NCBI GenBank assembly: GCA_001414345.1 | Contig: LLCB01000136.1 | Coordinates: 62,001 to 126,000, forward strand | Direction of reading: 5' to 3' | Origin: Hymenoscyphus infarciens | Lineage: Eukaryota; Ascomycota; Leotiomycetes; Helotiales; Helotiaceae | Length of the DNA: 64,000 nt | Shown here: positions 21,677 through 31,859 of the stretch, piece after piece | Layout: each line of letters starts with the position of its first letter | Numbering within the stretch: position 1 is the stretch's first letter | Made by a program: the position numbers and the translations under genes | Notes under the pieces: generated by a model | The model's input: only the letters and a program-made list of their open reading frames with translations | Told to the model about the DNA's origin: nothing | Databases searched by the model: none

Positions 21677-24459
21677 TCAAATAGCCCCCTCATCACCCTC
21701 CAGCACCCGTCTTGCAGCATCCAACCTCCGTCTCCAAACCCTCGAATCATGACTCCCCTGCCCGGATTCCTGAAGACCAAGTACACACTTCCCCAGACTC
21801 GCGACAAGTCTCTCAACTAAAATTTGATCATCTTTCGCGAGCATGTGAACAGGAGAAGTCTGCAACCGTTCCTCGTCCATTGCGCTCTGTCGATCAACGA
21901 GCGTAGAATCGCTAGTGAGAACCGAATTTTTCGATTCGCCCGAACCTCTCGATCCATTGACAGTAGGTTGTTCCGGGACTTTGGGAGGGTTGACGAGCGG
22001 GAAGCTTCTTCTTGAACCGTTTGAGGTGCAAGAATCGAAGGAGGAAACGGAAGGTCGGTGACCACCAGATCCATTCCGCTCATCTACATCATGCTCTTGG
22101 GTTCTCTCGGGAACTGCGGGAGATCGCTCTGACTCGTCTGGTGAAGTTGCTGCCTCTTCGGGGAGTCTCAACCCCATCGGGGTGCCTCCAAATGTTGAAC
22201 GTTTTGCGGTGACAGGAGTTGACACCCGTAATTTAGGGGCGTCGGATTGGCGAACAGCAAATTCGTCTTCTCCTTGGTTCTCGTTTCGGTCATCATCTGA
22301 GCTGTTGTTCTCTTCTGCAGTGGCGAAAGTCGCCATCGTCGAAATAGATCCATTGCTTGTAGATCTGAGGTGGGTGAAAGATGCTCTAAGATTGAAAATT
22401 TCCTCGTCGGTTTGATTTGAGGTTTGCACTGGCCCACGAGTAGTTTCGACAGAATCCTCTGAGCTAAAACTTCCAGCACTACCCCTACGGTTTCTCTCTG
22501 CTTGTCGGCCGATTGTACCCATAGCGCTGTGGAGGAAAAAGTGTTCGTAATCAAAAGCATCTTCACGGTCTTCGTGGGAAATTGGGGCATCTAAACTGTC
22601 ATGGTAAGAAGAAGCGTCGCTCTCATAATCATCAGTCTCATCCACACTGATAATTTCATCGTTATAATCATCGACCTCTTGAAATTCCTTCTCCGATGAT
22701 ATAGATTCCTGAATTGACGCTGTTTCGTCATCCAGGTTCTGAGGTTCATGTGAGCGTTTAGGGATAGCCGAAAAGTGGTGTGTATCATCGACATCCTCGT
22801 AGACACTAGTCACATCCGATCCTTCAAAATCAGGTGCCTGTGGGGAGTTCCCCTGACTACTGGAGTCGGTTTTTGGACTCAAGGGTGATTCTTTTGTTTC
22901 GTCCTCTTGTTTCCATGTAGGAGACAACCCATTCGTAGGGGATAATCCAGCATCAGCACTGAGGGGTTCTCCTCCGTATCCTTTGGAATTGGTATACCAC
23001 TGCTCGGCAGCTGTAAATGGACTAGGCGTTCTCAGACTTTGCAGACTCCTCCTCTTCATGGTATCGTCCCTGGCACGGTCTCGTAACACCGACAATCTGC
23101 CCTTTAAATCATGCATCTGATCTCGGAGATCTCGCATTTGCGTGGTAGAAGAAGAACGGCTCAATGTGTGCTCTCCACCCGGAGTAACATATCCACCCTG
23201 GCTTGATGCCATGCTTGCCCTGTCAAATTCCGTATTTACAACATCTTCATCCAAAGGCTCGAGAATAACGGGGCGAGGAGGTGAAGTTCGATTCAAGGGC
23301 GAAGGTAGAGCCGGGCGGGAGGCATTAAATGCAGCTTCTTCCCGCAGGCTTTCGTAACTTTGTGATATTCCCAGTTTCCTCTCTACACCATTTTGGTTGT
23401 TTGGTATGTACCGTGCTGCCGCGCTCGCTGAACGGACTGGAAATCGTCCTTTCCCCACTGGTGATACAATTGAATTTTCGCTATACACCCTCGAATGCCC
23501 TGGTGTTCCCACTGGAGAATCTATTGGGATATGTAATTGTCGATGTTTCGAGGGGCCAGTCGCGAGGCCATTCGTCGGGGGCGATGGGGTAGATCTCGAT
23601 AATGGACTGCTGCTGTGTATTGAAGACATCGATCGAGAAGGTGTGATGAGAGAGGTTCTGGCTCGGTTGAGATTCCCCTCCATACTCTGATTTCATTAGC
23701 GATTATTTCCTCTCCTTTGACAATAGCCAGACTCACGGTAAGACGCTGTTTTGCGTTTAGCAGAATTTGTTCTGCACGCCTAGCACTGGAATCTAGGTCT
23801 TCCTCCTCCTCCTCCCCAATTGTGCTCTTTTTGTGCGCCAATCGTTGAGTTTCCTGATCAATTACTTCCTCTCTATATGGATCTCGATATGAATCGGCTA
23901 CACTTTCTTCGTCGTCTCCTTGGAAAACGCTGTCGTCCACACTAACTCCATCGTCAAAGTCTTTGAAAAATTCCGCCGACTGTCCCAGTGAGGTAACCGT
24001 GCTGGCAGATTCCACGGAAACACTCCTCTGATGATTTCCCATCTTCGCTCTCCTTGATGTCGCCCGGTGGCCCATTGTTGGACTCGACCCAATGGGCATA
24101 TTCAGAGCTTGCGCCTGTTGCTTCAACATTCGCCTTTCTGCTGGCCCGGGAAGCTTGCGTCCTGGTGTGTTTTCGGCCTCGGTCACTTCCCCAATATCTG
24201 ATAGCATCGTTCCATTTCCATATATTATCGGAGTCGTAGGTGTATTCGATCCCATTTGCGATGGGCTGCTCAAGGAGAAGTTCTCGTCGGTAGGATCTCT
24301 CCATTCGTTGGGCGCAGAGAAGGGATTCTGAGGAGGGGAAGGAATGGAGTCGTACTCCCCTCCGTAGGGAAGGATCATATCAGGATTCGTCAAAGTCGGA
24401 GAGGCTGGCCGTTCGGAAAAAGCCATGGTGGCAGTCGTACCACCTGCTTGCATCTGCAT
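21677..24459 (-). CDS. Ser-rich, largely disordered fungal protein with a short coiled coil (2 exons)
   Basis: Exons are 24459-23737 and 23686-21677, with a 50 bp GT-AG intron (23687-23736) containing a good branch site (GCTAATG); total 2733 nt, 910 residues. The first ATG is at 24459, but the ATG at 24426 sits in an ideal context (GCCACCATGG) and may be the real start, giving MAFSERPASPTL. The protein is Ser/Pro/Asp/Glu-rich throughout. Two helical parts stand out: one at the exon junction (SSARRAEQILLNAKQRL) and one in the middle (TQMRDLRDQMHDLKGRLSVL). A phrase AFDYEHFFLHSAMGT and a C-terminal helical block (DDQILVERLVASLGKCVLGL) look conserved and structured. This resembles a Pezizomycotina-wide uncharacterised or scaffold protein; no function is assigned. 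Confidence 0.85.
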
Positions 24460-24754
24460 CTTTCCGGGTGCCCAGGGCGCAAGGCAGAGTGCGACTTTCT
24501 CGTTTGAGATGGGACCGGGTGAGCTGGTGACTTTTTAGGTTTGAACGAATGCAGAGACCCGTCCGTTGCGACGAAGACTCCCACTCCGTGGGATGTCTGT
24601 CAAAATGGCACAGTTGTGAGGCCAAAAGGAGATAGATGGTAAGATTATTGCCAGGTGTTTGGTACTCTGGCAACCTTGCAAACTACGGGGTTCGTTGTGT
24701 GACGGTTACAATTGCGATTGCTGAACGAATGAAGCAGACGCAGGATAGGATAGG

Positions 24755-24792
24755 CGGTGGTGGTGGTGGTGGTGGTGGTGAATGGTGGTGGA
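24755..24792 (+). repeat. (GGT)n microsatellite
   Basis: About nine GGT units run from 24755 and continue imperfectly through AATGGTGGTGG. It lies roughly 300 bp upstream of the start codon of the minus-strand Ser-rich protein gene. Confidence 0.9.
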
Positions 24793-25006
24793 TAAGAATA
24801 CTGTTCTGTTCTGTGGGGTGGAGTAGGAGTCGGGAAGGAGTCGGGAAGGAGCATAGAGCATGGCTATGCTGTGGTGTAGGGACGATCAAGCTGGCATTGT
24901 ATGGTAGTTCGTGGTTCGTGGTGATCGTGGTGCTGGTTGATTTGATACGAGTAGTTCGGAAGATTGGCACTACACTAGGTACACTAGGTATTTTCGCGAT
25001 ACAAGT

Positions 25007-25034
25007 GGAATAGGGAATAGGGAATAGGGAATAG
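25007..25034 (+). repeat. GGAATAG heptamer, four perfect copies
   Basis: Four exact tandem copies of GGAATAG. Nearby, GTCGGGAAGGA is duplicated at about 24829-24851. Confidence 0.9.
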
Positions 25035-26985
25035 CGGGATCCGGAGAAAGAGGCTCCCCCAACGGATTCGCTTGACACTGAGTTGGATCAGGTTGGGTAG
25101 GAAACTCGCCTCCTTTTTGATCGTCTTAACTTTTGACTTTTCGCAAATCTCCAAGCTGCGGCTGCCCTGGCCAGCCGTTTGAAAAGAATCTCAAGCTACA
25201 GGGTGTCAGGGAGTAAGTAAGATTCGAGAATGCCCGTTGCCAGCATCGTCCAATGATTTCAGGGCAACCAGCAGCCAGCATTCAGCAACCAGCGAACTTG
25301 GAAAGCCTGCGAGCGGAACCTGGCTGGGGTGTTGTTGCCGTTGGGGGGATGGTCCTACAGGTCCTACAGCCTATCGGGGGATCCTGTTCCTGCCAAACTC
25401 CACCCTCCCGCCTTAAATGAAGACGCTAGAATCAAGCTAAGAGCACTTCGGGGCCCCTGATTCCCTGAAATGGTCTGTGGAGGAGACATTCCAGGGTTCA
25501 ACGGCTGACTCCACCAAAACCAAATTCAATCAATCCGGGCTTGCAGTGTCGTAGTCTCGTAGACTCGTAATCTGCTCACGTTTCTATCCAAGACAGTTGG
25601 CGATCGAGAAAAGCCGACGTTTGATACTAATTGGAAAGACTTTCGCTTGAAGGTCTAGAAGAAGTGTCGCTTAGCCGAGTAACTCTGGTTGGCATGGCAT
25701 GAAAAGAGGACTACGACGATACAGGGGAAATACGTGTACCGTACAGCTTTTGGGGGACTCAAAATCCATAACCCGGTGTCCGGCATGACGTTCATCCCAT
25801 CCCTACAAATGAATGCCTTTATGCCGGGGGATCATTCCAGCTTCAGATTATGCAAGTCCCCAACCAGGTCCGGCTCTTTTTACCTCGCAGCTCGCTCGTG
25901 TCATTAATCTGCGACGGAAAGGAAGCTGGGCTGGCAAACGTGAGGATGACCATCCTTCGCGAGACATCGATGACCTACTAAGTGAAATGATATATCAACT
26001 CCTTTCTGAGATCTTCGGACCTTTCTCCAGCACAGACGGCTAAGACGGGTGATATCGAGAAACATTTTAAGATCGTTTCAACTTGTCAAACTCCGCGCGT
26101 GCATCTAAACTCAATCCCGAATTCCGTAAGCGTAACCTCACTTACTGTATCAATTCCATTGGGCTAGCGATGGACAACAAAAGCACGGCAAAAGCGGCAG
26201 TGAATTGAGAGTTCTCAGTGCTCCAAACGGGAGAATTGATTTTAAAAATATATATATTTGGCTCGAATGTTCCAGGGTTTTCCAAACAATTGACATGAAT
26301 TACCACAACAACTCAGAACAGTGAAGGAAGGTACAACCTGAAGTCTTTAACTGCTGTTATTTATTGTCCACTAGGTGAAGATTATTCACAGTTGCATTTG
26401 CTCGGGGAATGAGTCATTCTTTACCTAAGCTCTCACGAGACTACTCCGTACGGAATAGCAATACCAAAGGCGTAGCCTAGTTGAGAGTGGGGATGGCTAA
26501 GAATTTATTTTATAAAGAACTGGAAAGAATTTCATTTACAATCAATAAATATTTGTTGAGCCATATTCGATTCTTCCGCTATTGTACCCCATTTTTGAAA
26601 TCCCAATGAATTAGCGAGCCAGCATCTCATACACGAATATTTACCCTTCTACTTTAATTTAAAATCTACATTTGGAACTGTTGGTATTCACGTTCAATAG
26701 GTACCTTCGACAACCCGACACCTGAGCTACTCGTTACAACACCATACCCAAATCCAAAAACCATCACTCTTCAACTCAACTACCTACCTCACGAACCACT
26801 CAACTCCATATCACCACTTCACCTCCAAAGACCTACGCTTGACACAGTCAACCTCCACTTCGATATCCCAAGAAAACATCAACCACTCAGTACAAAGTTC
26901 TCAACTCCCAATTCCAAAACGGTACAACTCAAACCTCAGACCAGACAACCCACCAAGGTCTCGCAACAAAATCTCAACCTTCAAA

Positions 26986-27873
26986 ATGTCCTACACCCTC
27001 CACCCCGCAACACCCTCCGACATACCCCTCCTCTACCCAGTCTTCGACCTCGCCTTCGCAAAAACCCATTTCCAAAATGCCACGTTCCCCCGCTCTGCCA
27101 TTGCCCCCTCAGAAATGGAAAATTGGTTCAACACTCGATTCCAAAAGATAATTGCAAAACCAGAAGGCAATGCTTTCAAGATCGTCTACACACCAACCAC
27201 CTCGTCAGACCCATCCAAACCAGGTGAAATCGTAGCATTCGGCCGCTACGTCTTCCCTTACACACCCACACCATCCGAGAAAGCAGAACGAGAAGCCGAG
27301 AAAGCAGCCAAGAAGAAAGCGAGAGAGAATGGGATACCGGATTCGTCATGGCCAAGGGGTACGAACTTGGAGCTTGCTGAGGGGAAATTTGGGGGGTTGG
27401 ATGAGATGAGGGAGAAATATGTGGATCCTGAGAAAGATTATGGTATGTGTTTTCCTTTTATTTTCCCTTCCCACCCTACCAAAGGAAATGAGAAATAGCA
27501 AGAAGATGGAAAAGGAAAAGGAAAAGAAGTAGAGGAGATGGGAATGAAGCTAACAAAAATAGTATGTTCCCTCCTAGCAGTCCACCCAGATCATCAAGGG
27601 AAGGGACTAGGAAAAAGGTTATTGAAACATGTCCTTGATATGGCGGATGCGGAGGGGAGAAGGGTGTATATTGAAGCTACTGACGCCGGCTTTCCCGTGA
27701 GTTCTGCTTTCGGGTTCTTGAGAGAAAGAAGATAATGTACTAAAATGTTGTAGGTATACAAGAAACTTGGTTTTGAACAGGTTGATATTCAGAGTATCGA
27801 CTTGTCGAAATGGGGCAAGGATGAGCCAGGACAAAACAGGATCATGATCAGAGAACCAGTCGCGAAATCGTGA
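26986..27873 (+). CDS. GNAT-family N-acetyltransferase (3 exons)
   Basis: Exons are 26986-27442, 27563-27696 and 27754-27873: 711 nt, 236 residues. The start ATG in CAAAATGTC begins MSYTLHPATPSDIPLLYPVF, a normal GNAT N-terminus. The acetyl-CoA pyrophosphate-binding loop HPDHQGKGLGKRLL (motif A, Q/R-x-x-G-x-G/A) is split from the N-terminal half by the first intron (120 bp) and spans about residues 160-173. The final exon gives the family's VYKKLGFEQVD motif. Between residues 95 and 150 there is a Lys/Glu-rich insertion (SEKAEREAEKAAKKKAREN). The substrate is not predictable; such fungal proteins are usually cytosolic small-molecule or peptide acetyltransferases. An upstream in-frame extension to 26839 lacks an ATG and is not used. 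Confidence 0.9.
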
Positions 27874-28265
27874 GATATCCAAGACTTGAGAATCGATGCA
27901 TAGACATTCGTTAAAATTCATCAATTAATTGTTGAACTTTTCATGCATGACTGAATCTTCGACCCCTTCACTTTCGGATACACTTACCATTGCCTCGCAG
28001 CGAAAAATAACCCCAAATTCGTGAGAACAGTGCCGTTTTTATTCTTACTCGAGACTATTACCTACGTAACCCGGGAAGGAGTTGCCTTAGGCTAAGCACT
28101 AAAATGTCCTGGTCCGAAGAAAAAAACAAGAGAAGTCCCTTGACGTGAGACAGTCCACGGTTTGCAAGAGGTTCATTCAGATCTTCTCGCTACCTAACAT
28201 GCAAAGCAATGTCCCCATATGCTCCCCCAAACAATCATGTAAGTAGGAAATATTTGTCGAAACGC

Positions 28266-29180
28266 TCAGGACTCCTCAACGATGTTACCCTTCTCCGAAA
28301 CATAGAGACCGTCCAAGAACTATCCAAATATTAGTTGAAATTCGTACGAGGCCTCCCAATAAAATCCTTACCTTTCTGATATCCTTGTTTCGTACTCTGC
28401 AAATCTGTTGGATGTCCGCCGCGCTCTGTGATACGTTCTCGAGGGAGTTGCCGTATAGTTGGAGCTCATCCTTCTGGTTCTTTGATGCCTCGACCTCGAC
28501 ACCCTCGTGCATGATGACTTTTCGGACAATCTTCTCACCGATAAAGTTTCTAAGCAATTCAATGTTAGCACATCGATCCTGATAATCCCACTGTCCGCAT
28601 TTTATCTGCCCAGCCCTCCACCTCCACGCCCCAATATCCACCTCCGGCCCTTATAAAATTCTGAACATACCGGATCTCAACCTCGTAAAGACCAGTCTCC
28701 TTGTTTTGATCGACGTTGACGTTGATTGGGAAATGTGCGTAGACGTATCGCATCTTGTACTTGAATCCCTTTGTAACACCGATGATCAAGTTGTTGATGA
28801 GAGTTCGGACCGTTCGGAGGGTAGCGACGTTCTTGCGGGCACCGTGGTGAAGCTCGATATTGATGACATCCTTCTTTGGGAGGGAGAAGTTGACTGCCAA
28901 ATGCGAAAGGTCCTTCTTGAGTGTTCCTGGGATTCCTCGTCAGCCCCTCCTCCTCCAATTTCCTGCCCTGAATTGTGACGAACCTCTTGGTCCAGTGACG
29001 GTGACTTGACGAGACTTGATGGTGACCTTGACTGTTTTCTGAATTAGCAATTCGTCTTTTCCTCTGCCCCTCGCCAGGACTTCGCGAAAAAGCGGTTGCA
29101 AGCGCATTTCTCTGGGATTTCTGATTTGGCTTACCTCCCTCAGGAACGGTCAAGGTCTCTTCAGAATGAATGTATCGCAT
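28266..29180 (-). CDS. RPL9: 60S ribosomal protein uL6 (RPL9)
   Basis: Five minus-strand exons: 29180-29135, 29031-28984, 28926-28671, 28549-28372 and 28319-28266, for 193 residues, the normal length for eukaryotic L9. The N-terminus [20 protein letters not shown] is diagnostic, as are the phrases [20 protein letters not shown] and [11 protein letters not shown], and the ending [12 protein letters not shown]. uL6 is a structural protein of the large ribosomal subunit near the stalk base and sarcin-ricin loop region. Five short exons in a ribosomal protein gene are typical of filamentous ascomycetes. The second exon is only 48 bp and is fixed by family conservation. It starts about 1.3 kb from the GNAT stop, and the two genes converge. 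Confidence 0.97.
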
Positions 29181-29899
29181 GGTGATTCAGCGAGACCTTC
29201 GTCGTGGTTGGGGCTGGGAGATTGTAGGTTGCGATTTGACTGTATTTTTGGGTAATTGAATTGTGCGAACTAGGCGAGCGCGGGCCGAGTGTTGTTCCGA
29301 TATTTTTTCCTCCGAAAGCTTCTCACGTGAGCTAAGCCATCCCCGAAAACTAAGGCACCTGCAGTCTTTCCATCAATTCATCCAAAACATCCGTTTAATT
29401 ATATCTCTACCTTATATCCGGTTTGTTGGCTAGTGGCCTTCATTTAAATGATGACTATGGTTGTTCTCTTTTCTTAAAGACAGGCTGTGAGCCAGTTCCT
29501 CGTCGGCTTTCTGCCCTCGTGGCTTTCCGCGATCGAATACAACCACAACCGCTTGAATAGACCTCGGAGTTAGGTCTAGTTCTGTCCAGATCTATTAAAG
29601 ACACGCGTTGAGCTAGAATCGATTGCTATTTTTGCTGTATTTTTGCAATCTTATTTGGCCTCACGATATGGTTTTGATGGGATGGCTTGTGTTGACAGGC
29701 TCGACTGGACATCTTTTCTTACAGAGTGGCTAATGAAGACGCTTTTCTTCGTTTTGCAAATCTTGCGTGGCTTTTCCTAGTGAAAATTAATTGATGAACG
29801 ACGTCCTTGCTGTCTTTGGTAATTTTCTTCTCTTCATCGAAGGATTTGCAATCGAGGAGGCCTCTCATTTCCGTTCGTTCCCCAGCCATAAGAGCCAAG

Positions 29900-30109
29900 C
29901 ACCAGTGGCTGCAGGAATTCCTGGCTGGAATCCCCTAGGCGCTTTCTCTTCTACAATTGTCTCAACACTTCTAAGAGATTGAAGTTAATTAAAAGTCAAT
30001 TATTTTAGGCGTTTGGGGAAATTAGATTATCTTCCGAGTTTTAGTTGAACAATCGAGGAAGCAGAACAGCGGTATCTTGGTCAGTCACGAATTCCTGCAG
30101 ACCCTGGTG
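29900..30109. repeat. Pair of inverted 28 bp repeats (candidate MITE)
   Basis: Forward copy at 29900-29927 (CACCAGTGGCTGCAGGAATT...) and its inverse complement at 30082-30109, about 210 bp end to end. The second pair at 31112-31342 has the same arrangement. Internal sequences of the two pairs are not obviously alike, so the transposon interpretation is tentative. Confidence 0.55.
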
Positions 30110-31111
30110 AAGGTGGTCGTCCCATGAATGCCAGCTACCCAAGAACAGAAGTTCCATCAATCCAGTCCCTTACAGGTGAATCTGAACTGCTTGTTATTGG
30201 TTTTAGTACAAAATTGGAAGTGCTTCTTGTACTTGAGAATACTTGGGACGAAACCAAAGTGCTTGTAAGGGTACAACGAACAATCTTCTAAACTTCACAA
30301 CAAAACAAAACTTTTAAAAACTTGCGAGATAATCATAGAACGAAGATGGAAATTCCTCATGTCGTAGTTTGGTTGGCAGAGTAGGAGATGTGAAATCAGA
30401 ATCGTTACTTAAGTTACTACTCTTGATTAACCAGTTTGGTCTGGAATAACAAACATAAATACACGAAGTTACGACAATCAATTTTTTTTTATAAAAACAA
30501 CTTAATTTCCCACCAAAATACTATAGAGCATCAAGATTGTAATTGTTACTAATATTTATAAGCAACACGATATCGGTGCCCCGGTTTGATTCAGACCAAG
30601 TCTCCATCGGGGTGTTTTGCCATACTCGAAAGCAAAAAAAGTACTACGAGCAACGCGCCAAGTGCAACTATCTAAACACATTGCCCCCCATGTTAAAATC
30701 CTATCATTCTGACCTACCACCTCATACGGCATCCCATATGTGCCAAACTCCAAAAACCTTCACACTCTCTGACTAAAAAACCCATGTACGCTGTAAATAA
30801 GACTCTCTCTCACTCCTAGAAAAATGTAACCAATTCTCCAATTCTCCAACTCATTCAATCATATGCACATCAACCTTGTCCCAAGTGGTTCATCAACATT
30901 CCCATACCTCTTTTTTTATCCCTAGCACTTTTCTCCGCAAAAACCCACTTTCTGAACTTCAAGTTTTCCACTTCCAAGTCCCCTCTCACAAATCATCATA
31001 TCAGATCTCGTCTATTCAGTAACTGAGCGTAAATTTCTCATAGAAGATTTACAATTTGAAAACCTTCTATACCTGGAAACTCCTCAAGGAACCCCTCAAG
31101 TTAGAACGTAA

Positions 31112-31342
31112 CACCAGGGGCTGCAGGAATTCGTGACTGGTCAATACTTGACCACCTCTCCTCTGCCCTTTCCATTGTTCATTCGAGACTTGATAAATCG
31201 ATTCCATTATCCTAAAAAGGCTCGAATAATTAAGATTATAATTTCTTTATTGTTCCAAAGGAGATGGAACAATTGTGGAAGTGTAAGTGTGGAAGTGTAG
31301 GTACTTGAAGAATACAGTCACGACTTCCTGCAGTCCCTGGTG
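31112..31342. repeat. Second pair of inverted 28 bp repeats (candidate MITE)
   Basis: Forward copy CACCAGGGGCTGCAGGAATT... at 31112-31139 and inverse copy at 31315-31342, about 230 bp end to end. The core CTGCAGGAATTCGTGACTG is shared with the copies at 29900 and 30082 with one to four mismatches. Confidence 0.55.
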
Positions 31343-31859
31343 ATACGGTCGGTCTACACTGTCTAACTTGCTTTGACTTACTATATGAATTGCTCTGAAC
31401 TTTATGAGAGTGAATGTTAATGTTTCCTGTTTTCTCCAGGTGAAACCCACATCTCAAGGATACTGGAAGGTCGATGTTACAATGTGCTCGGGAAGTCTAT
31501 GAACATCCTTAGTGATCAAGTCACTCTCACATAACCTCAAATGCAATAAAAGTGAGTTTCTTGACCAACCGCAGTATCTAACTCTCATAGGAGCCTGAGA
31601 AATATGACGACTAGGTGACTTGTGTTTTTGATAAGTATGAATGAAGAGTGAGTGGCTGCAACCGCTAATTTCTCCGCCTCGACGCGGGGCGATAGAGACC
31701 GAGTATCAAGTCCTACCCCACACACTTCACAATAGAGCTACTCAAAGATATTTCTTATTTGTCATTTGTTGATTTGTTGGACTGGGCCCTTTTCGTTTAT
31801 GCCAGCCTTCCCATCCCAAACACCCTCAAGAATTTTAGTACTTTTCCCGTCTTCACTCT

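Larger units (their letters stand above)
24460..26985. other. Intergenic region
   Basis: About 2.5 kb separates a minus-strand gene from a plus-strand gene, so it should carry both promoters. It contains a GGT microsatellite (24755-24792) and a heptamer repeat (25007-25034). Short frames at 25689-26043 have no start or splice support. CT/CA-rich sequence at 26700-26985 is typical of a fungal 5' leader before the GNAT gene. Confidence 0.5.
29181..31859. other. Long intergenic region with four copies of a 28 bp inverted motif
   Basis: This lies upstream of RPL9 and downstream of the DPP III gene. No coding region is supported. It contains four copies of a CACCAGG-x-x-CTGCAGGAATTCGTGACTG-like motif in alternating orientation, annotated separately. 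AT-rich stretches occur around 30280-30560. Confidence 0.5.

Noticed and set aside
26839..26985. N-terminal extension of the GNAT protein
   Set aside because: The in-frame upstream segment begins with TTG, not ATG, and is leader-like; the ATG at 26986 begins the conserved domain.
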